Source: Pseudofabraea citricarpa
Taxonomy: Eukaryota; Ascomycota; Leotiomycetes; Helotiales; Dermateaceae
DNA length: 64,000 nucleotides
Assembly: GCA_029641185.1 (NCBI GenBank)
Contig: JAPWGK010000001.1
Location: 136,501-200,500, forward strand
Direction: 5' to 3'
This document shows positions 60,063-64,000 of this stretch, one piece after another (position 1 is the stretch's first letter; each line of letters starts with the position of its first letter). The notes under the pieces are model-generated. The model saw only the letters and a list, made by a program, of their open reading frames with translations, searched no databases and had not been told where the DNA came from. The position numbers were made by a program, and so were the translations under genes.

Positions 60063-61207
60063 TCAGAACAACCAAGCCGCCACACCACCCAAAGCGACAA
60101 CGCCCAAGCCCACCGAGTTCTTGACACCCGCATTAGAAGTCGAAGTAGCAGAAGCACCGGAACTGGTCGCAGTGCCCGTGGCCGAACCAGCAGTTGTAGC
60201 AGTAGCAGTACCAGTACCAGTAGAGCTCATGCTCATAGTCATCGTAGCCATATTACTCTCATTCGCAGCCGACGGCTGCACAACCGCAGCGTCATAAGCA
60301 GCACACGTAGCATCCGGGCTGCTAGGACAAGAATCATCGATGCAGATGGCCTGCAGAGCAGCGGGCTGCGAAGGGATGACGACAGTTTCGGGTGCGCATT
60401 TATAGCCGAATAGGTTGTTGAGCGCTTCGCCGACGGGGACCAGGTCGGATTCAGCGACGCCGAAGGAGGCGGCTGATAAGGCGACTTGTTGGATGAAGTA
60501 GCCGACTTCAGCGGCTGACAGGGCCATGAATCTGTGGGGTGCTTGTTAGAGGAGATTCGTCTTTGTGAAGGAGAGGAGAGGGAGAGGGGGGGCTTACTTG
60601 TGTACTTCGTACATGCTGTTCGACCCGGAGTAGGCGTCGTATCCGTCCATTCCTTGCATGGAACAGCCGAGCAGGCCACCGAAGTACTCGTATAAATGAG
60701 TCAACAAGATACTGCGATTGTTAGTAATGTGGTTTAGAGTGGATTTGGAAAGAGGCCATAGGGTTTGCTTACTATTGGTTAGAAGTTGTATCGTTAGATG
60801 GCATGTTCATCATGAGAGGAGCAGCTCCACCGCCATCGAGGAAGCTGACTGCCTTTCCTGAATCATCTCCAGTGTTGGTTGAAGCGAGTGCACCGCTGAA
60901 GTATGGTGCGAGATCAACCTCAGTGTTGTTGAAAGTGCCTTTAGCTAGGATACCGGGAACAGCGATACCGACATTGGGTGTGGTATCTGATCATGTTAGT
61001 ATCTATATAATTGACCCAAGAAGAGGATCACTTACAGTTTCCGATCACTGCAGTGTTGACAACCAAAGTCAAAAGCGTCTTTTGATTCTCGGCAGTGTTG
61101 TTCATCAACAGAGCAGTGGTATAGTAATCGCAGACACTTGTATTCGCCGGACGCTGAGCAACAGCAGAGCCCACGGCAGCAGCAACAGTAAGAGCCTTGA
61201 AAAACAT
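60063..61207 (-). CDS. GPI-anchored secreted protein of unknown function
   Basis: Four exons: 61207-61036, 60986-60773, 60711-60598, 60531-60063; phases match and give 322 residues. A signal peptide (MFFKALTVAAAVGSAVAQ) leads into a mostly helical, folded domain with several N-glycosylation sites (NTS, NNT, NDT) and conserved-looking segments NVGIAVPGILAKGTFN, FLDGGGAAPLMMN, LTHLYEYFGGLLGCSMQG, and KFMALSAAEVGYFIQQVALSAASFGV. A Ser/Thr/Ala/Gly-rich stalk of about 80 residues follows and the protein ends in a small-residue site and a hydrophobic tail (GLGVVALGGVAAWLF), a GPI-anchor signal. It should sit on the outer plasma membrane or in the wall. I can name no enzymatic activity. Confidence 0.88.
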
Positions 61208-62646
61208 GATGACGATTCAGTGAAGTTTGGGATTGTAAGAGAGAGTGTGCTTGTGTGAGTTGATGAAGTGAGAGGAGAAAGGGATCACAACAAAGAAATG
61301 CGAATACTTATGACATGTATTCCTCCTCCCTCGCCATACAACCGAGACACATCGCAATGGGCCTAAGACTTAATCTCATATCCGGGGATTTCGATGCCCG
61401 AAAGGCAATATATCGCCCACTGAGGGAAAGCGTTGCGGCTAAGTGGAGGATTGCAGTTGTACGGGAGTAAGCTTCAAGGAACAAGACCATCCCACCAATG
61501 AAAGCCTTGTTATTTGACATCTCTCTGAACTCATGACCATGATCAAAGAGTGTGTACCTGAAAGAAACGGGAAGCTCATGTCCCGAAGGAGACGGAACAG
61601 GGATCCGAGCTTAGGAGAGAGACATCTGGACCCTTTCTTCTGTCTTAGTGGAATGTAAATGATCATAGCGGCCCTCAAACAGGATAGCTCCCTCCGCAGC
61701 GTGTTGAATGCCACTTTAGCGATTGGGCGATGGCTGGACCGTTTGTTATGACAGCTCTTCTGGAAGATAGGTATCGTTCTAATCCTAATCGCACAGCAAT
61801 AGCACATTCTCCAGCTGAAATTTGAATATTTCGCAGACGTTGTTTGCCACTTAACTCATGACATATACATAACACTCACATACCCGTATACCCCAGAAGG
61901 TGAGAAGAACTGGAAACGCAATGGAGGTCGTCGTCCCGTTTCCAGGGCTCCCTTGGTCGCTAAGCCCCTGTCGTCATAACCCCCTTTCAGATCGCGGAGA
62001 AGCTTAAAGCGCCACATGAACAAGCGACCAATCACAATGAGACTATTTCCACTTTCAGAGGAATAGTCTTTGTTCGGATGAAGAGCTGTCCGTCGGATAA
62101 GAAGCCTTCCAGATATCTTGCCCTGAAAATTCGCTGCTCTTGATAAGATTGACCGGGAGGACCTTAACGAGAAACATCCTCTGCCGTGAACAGTTGACCA
62201 AGAGCTTATCAAAGAATGGCTTGAAATGGTATCTTGGAGGTAGATCCAGATAATATCTTCCTCCAGTTCCTCAAATCACTAAGGGCTCGGGGAGGACGGT
62301 TTCTTCCGTTGGTGGCTGGTTCAGGAACACAGACGAGCACTTGAGGCCCTAGAAACTTCCATATGACGTGGTGCAGTGCTTTCTGGGACATGGGTGAGCA
62401 TTCGACGTTTCTTTTTACTCTTGGAAAGTTGACTTACTCGTGTATACTATGATTATACTTAAAGTTGAGTACAGACCCACCAAAACCAATTTCTATCAAA
62501 TGATGCATACTCAAATATGAAGGGAATATGATTGTATAAATTGAACCAGGTGGCGAAGACTCGCCTATCTCTGACTCCAACCCAGCGGTAAATTCGACAT
62601 GTATTTCATTGAACTCCAAACATACCACCGCTTTTTTACAGTCTCC
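61208..62646. other. Intergenic region before homoaconitase 3' end
   Basis: 1.4 kb holding the promoter of the GPI-anchored protein gene and the 3' flank of the homoaconitase gene. Minus-strand frames of 60-122 codons are present but show no splice logic or recognisable motif. Confidence 0.45.
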
Positions 62647-64000
62647 TTAGTTGCCTCCAATCTCGCCTTTAACCCACTTCTCCAAGCCACCTCTGGCGAT
62701 GATCTCTTGTACATTAGGTGGTAGCTCTCCTACCTTTTGACTCCATGTGGCTCCTCCTTTGCCCTCGGTAATGATGACCTTGCTTCTTCTTACGTCCCAC
62801 ATAAATGTCCATCCCGTTCTTCTGGTAAGCACCTTCTCTTCGGTTTGGGTTGCTGGCGGTGGCGAGTCCAATGACTCCTTGTTCTGAGACGGCTCCGTGA
62901 CTTGGGTTGATGGTGCGGAAGCGGAAGAGGAGAATGTTTCTCTAAGACGCTCAACTAAACGAGGTACTTCGACACCCATCAAGGCGTTGTTGATACTGTT
63001 TCTGCTGAAGATGTTTCCAAAGCTCCCTGCAACAACCATTGGAATTTTCTTGGCCAAGATTGCAGTGGCTGCCTGTTCTCTTGAGCTGCCACAACCGAAA
63101 TTAAAGCCACTAACAAGGATATCCCCCTCTTTGGCAATGGTTCCAAACGCCTTGTCATAGTTCTCCATGCAGACTTCAGCCATCTTTTCAACAGAAATAC
63201 CGTCCTGGTAGGTGTACTTGCCTGGGTAGATACCATCTGTGTTGATGTTATCCGCATCACAGAAGACAATCTCCCCCTCTACCTTTTCTGGGAACCCTGG
63301 TAATATCTCCGTAAAACTACCCTCATCCTCAGCTTCGGTAGCTGAGCTTGCAGCTTCACCAAAGAGAGAAGCTTCCGCGCCAGAGATAAGAGAATCGGCT
63401 TCCAAGATAAGTTTATCAAGGGCTTCTTGCACACTGAATGCCTTGTCCTCATCTGCAATTCCGTTTCCTTCGCCTAGCACAACCTTCTCAACACCGACTG
63501 GTTTCTCATACCATCCTGGTCCAGCAATCTTGCCTTGAAGTGCGCTTGCGGCGACTACTTCTGGTGAGGCAAGGTAAGCTTTTGCGTCTGGTGATCCCAT
63601 TCTGCCTTTGAAATTACGATTGCTGGCACTGATTCCGACTTCTCCCGGCTCCAAGAGACCAGTTCCGAGACCAATACATGGTCCACAACCCGCTGGCAGT
63701 GGCTTTGCACCAGCATCGAGAAGTGCTTGCCAGTCACCTGCATCAGTCGCAGCCTCTTGTTCAGGAATAGAAGCAGCAGCGATATAAAATTCAACACCTG
63801 GTGCGACTTTGGGTACCTTTCCGTCCACGGCAGCATCCAAGAACACTTTGGCAGCAGCAGCAATATCTGAAGCTCGAGAATTGGTGCAGGAAACGAGATA
63901 AGCCTTATTGAGTTTGATATTTTGTGCTTCCAGGTCTCGAAGTGGCGTGGCTACCTTGACGGAGTTGGGACCAGATACATAGGGAGAGAGAGTCGACAGG
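62647..64000 (-). CDS. lys4: Homoaconitase, C-terminal part (5' end outside window)
   Basis: The minus-strand frame is open from the right edge of the window to the stop at 62647, about 451 residues of a protein usually near 750 long. Homoaconitase interconverts homocitrate and homoisocitrate through cis-homoaconitate in the mitochondrial alpha-aminoadipate pathway of lysine synthesis. Two of the segments that carry cysteine ligands of the 4Fe-4S cluster are visible: SCTNSR near the right edge and [18 protein letters not shown] and, in the swivel domain, [13 protein letters not shown] give substrate-binding residues. Near the C-terminus a polar insert of about 40 residues ([10 protein letters not shown] through TQTEEK) interrupts the swivel domain; inserts of this kind are common in fungal homoaconitases. 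The first exons and the mitochondrial presequence are not in the window. Confidence 0.95.
   Translation of the reverse strand, partial: LSTLSPYVSGPNSVKVATPLRDLEAQNIKLNKAYLVSCTNSRASDIAAAAKVFLDAAVDGKVPKVAPGVEFYIAAASIPEQEAATDAGDWQALLDAGAKPLPAGCGPCIGLGTGLLEPGEVGISASNRNFKGRMGSPDAKAYLASPEVVAASALQGKIAGPGWYEKPVGVEKVVLGEGNGIADEDKAFSVQEALDKLILEADSLISGAEASLFGEAASSATEAEDEGSFTEILPGFPEKVEGEIVFCDADNINTDGIYPGKYTYQDGISVEKMAEVCMENYDKAFGTIAKEGDILVSGFNFGCGSSREQAATAILAKKIPMVVAGSFGNIFSRNSINNALMGVEVPRLVERLRETFSSSASAPSTQVTEPSQNKESLDSPPPATQTEEKVLTRRTGWTFMWDVRRSKVIITEGKGGATWSQKVGELPPNVQEIIARGGLEKWVKGEIGGN

Noticed and set aside
61439..62391. Minus-strand frames of 60-122 codons between the GPI protein and homoaconitase
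   Set aside because: No splice logic, no motif, and composition like non-coding DNA.
1..64000. CRISPR arrays, rRNA genes or an intact transposase
   Set aside because: The tandem repeats found are micro- or minisatellites without CRISPR spacing, the DNA is eukaryotic, and no rRNA or transposase motif was seen on either strand.

Overview
The window is nuclear DNA from a filamentous ascomycete (Pezizomycotina). Genes are interrupted by many short introns of about 44-110 nt, usually GTAAGT-like at the donor and CTAAC-like at the branch point. The gene set is fungal: a Tra1/TRRAP-type SAGA/NuA4 subunit, a GT15 mannosyltransferase, homoaconitase of the alpha-aminoadipate lysine pathway, a group II G-alpha, a Clr5-ankyrin protein, DUF6594 and SUR7/PalI proteins. 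Family flavour suggests Leotiomycetes, but that is an inference and not a phylogeny.

Layout. 0-8.5 kb: 3' three quarters of tra1 (+), cut by the window edge. 9.9-15.3 kb: a PTR2 peptide transporter (-) and a monocarboxylate-type MFS transporter (+), divergent. 16.3-27.3 kb: an enzyme-rich stretch with a 13-exon pigment/laccase-type multicopper oxidase (-), a 2OG-Fe(II) oxygenase (+) with four GATA sites close upstream, a 14-exon secreted GH3 beta-glucosidase (+) and an intronless secreted GH43 glycosidase (-). 27.3-33.7 kb: two long, simple-repeat-rich intergenic regions around a group II G-protein alpha subunit (-). 33.7-41.1 kb: a LovD/class C beta-lactamase-like protein (+), a GT15 mannosyltransferase (-) and a gamma-tubulin complex component (+). 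41.8-42.7 kb: an SDR gene complete except for one in-frame TGA. 42.7-54.2 kb: AT-richer and gene-poor, with an unrecognised Cys-rich multi-exon gene model, a DUF6594 membrane protein, a SUR7/PalI membrane protein, one probable short inverted-repeat (MITE-like) element and some broken open frames. 54.2-64.0 kb: a Clr5-ankyrin protein (+), an uncharacterised polytopic membrane protein (+), a GPI-anchored secreted protein (-) and the C-terminal part of homoaconitase (-), cut by the window edge.

How it fits together. The 9.9-27.3 kb segment reads as nutrient acquisition and plant or wall polymer attack: peptide and organic-acid uptake, an extracellular oxidase, and beta-glucosidase plus GH43 glycosidase lying tail to tail. 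The rest is a mix of housekeeping genes (tra1, kre2, gamma-tubulin complex, lys4), signalling (G-alpha) and accessory genes sitting in less conserved DNA. I found no classical secondary-metabolite cluster, no CRISPR array, no confident tRNA or rRNA and no intact transposase. Exon structures were worked out by hand by requiring GT..AG boundaries, matching phases and continuity of family motifs; no RNA evidence was available.
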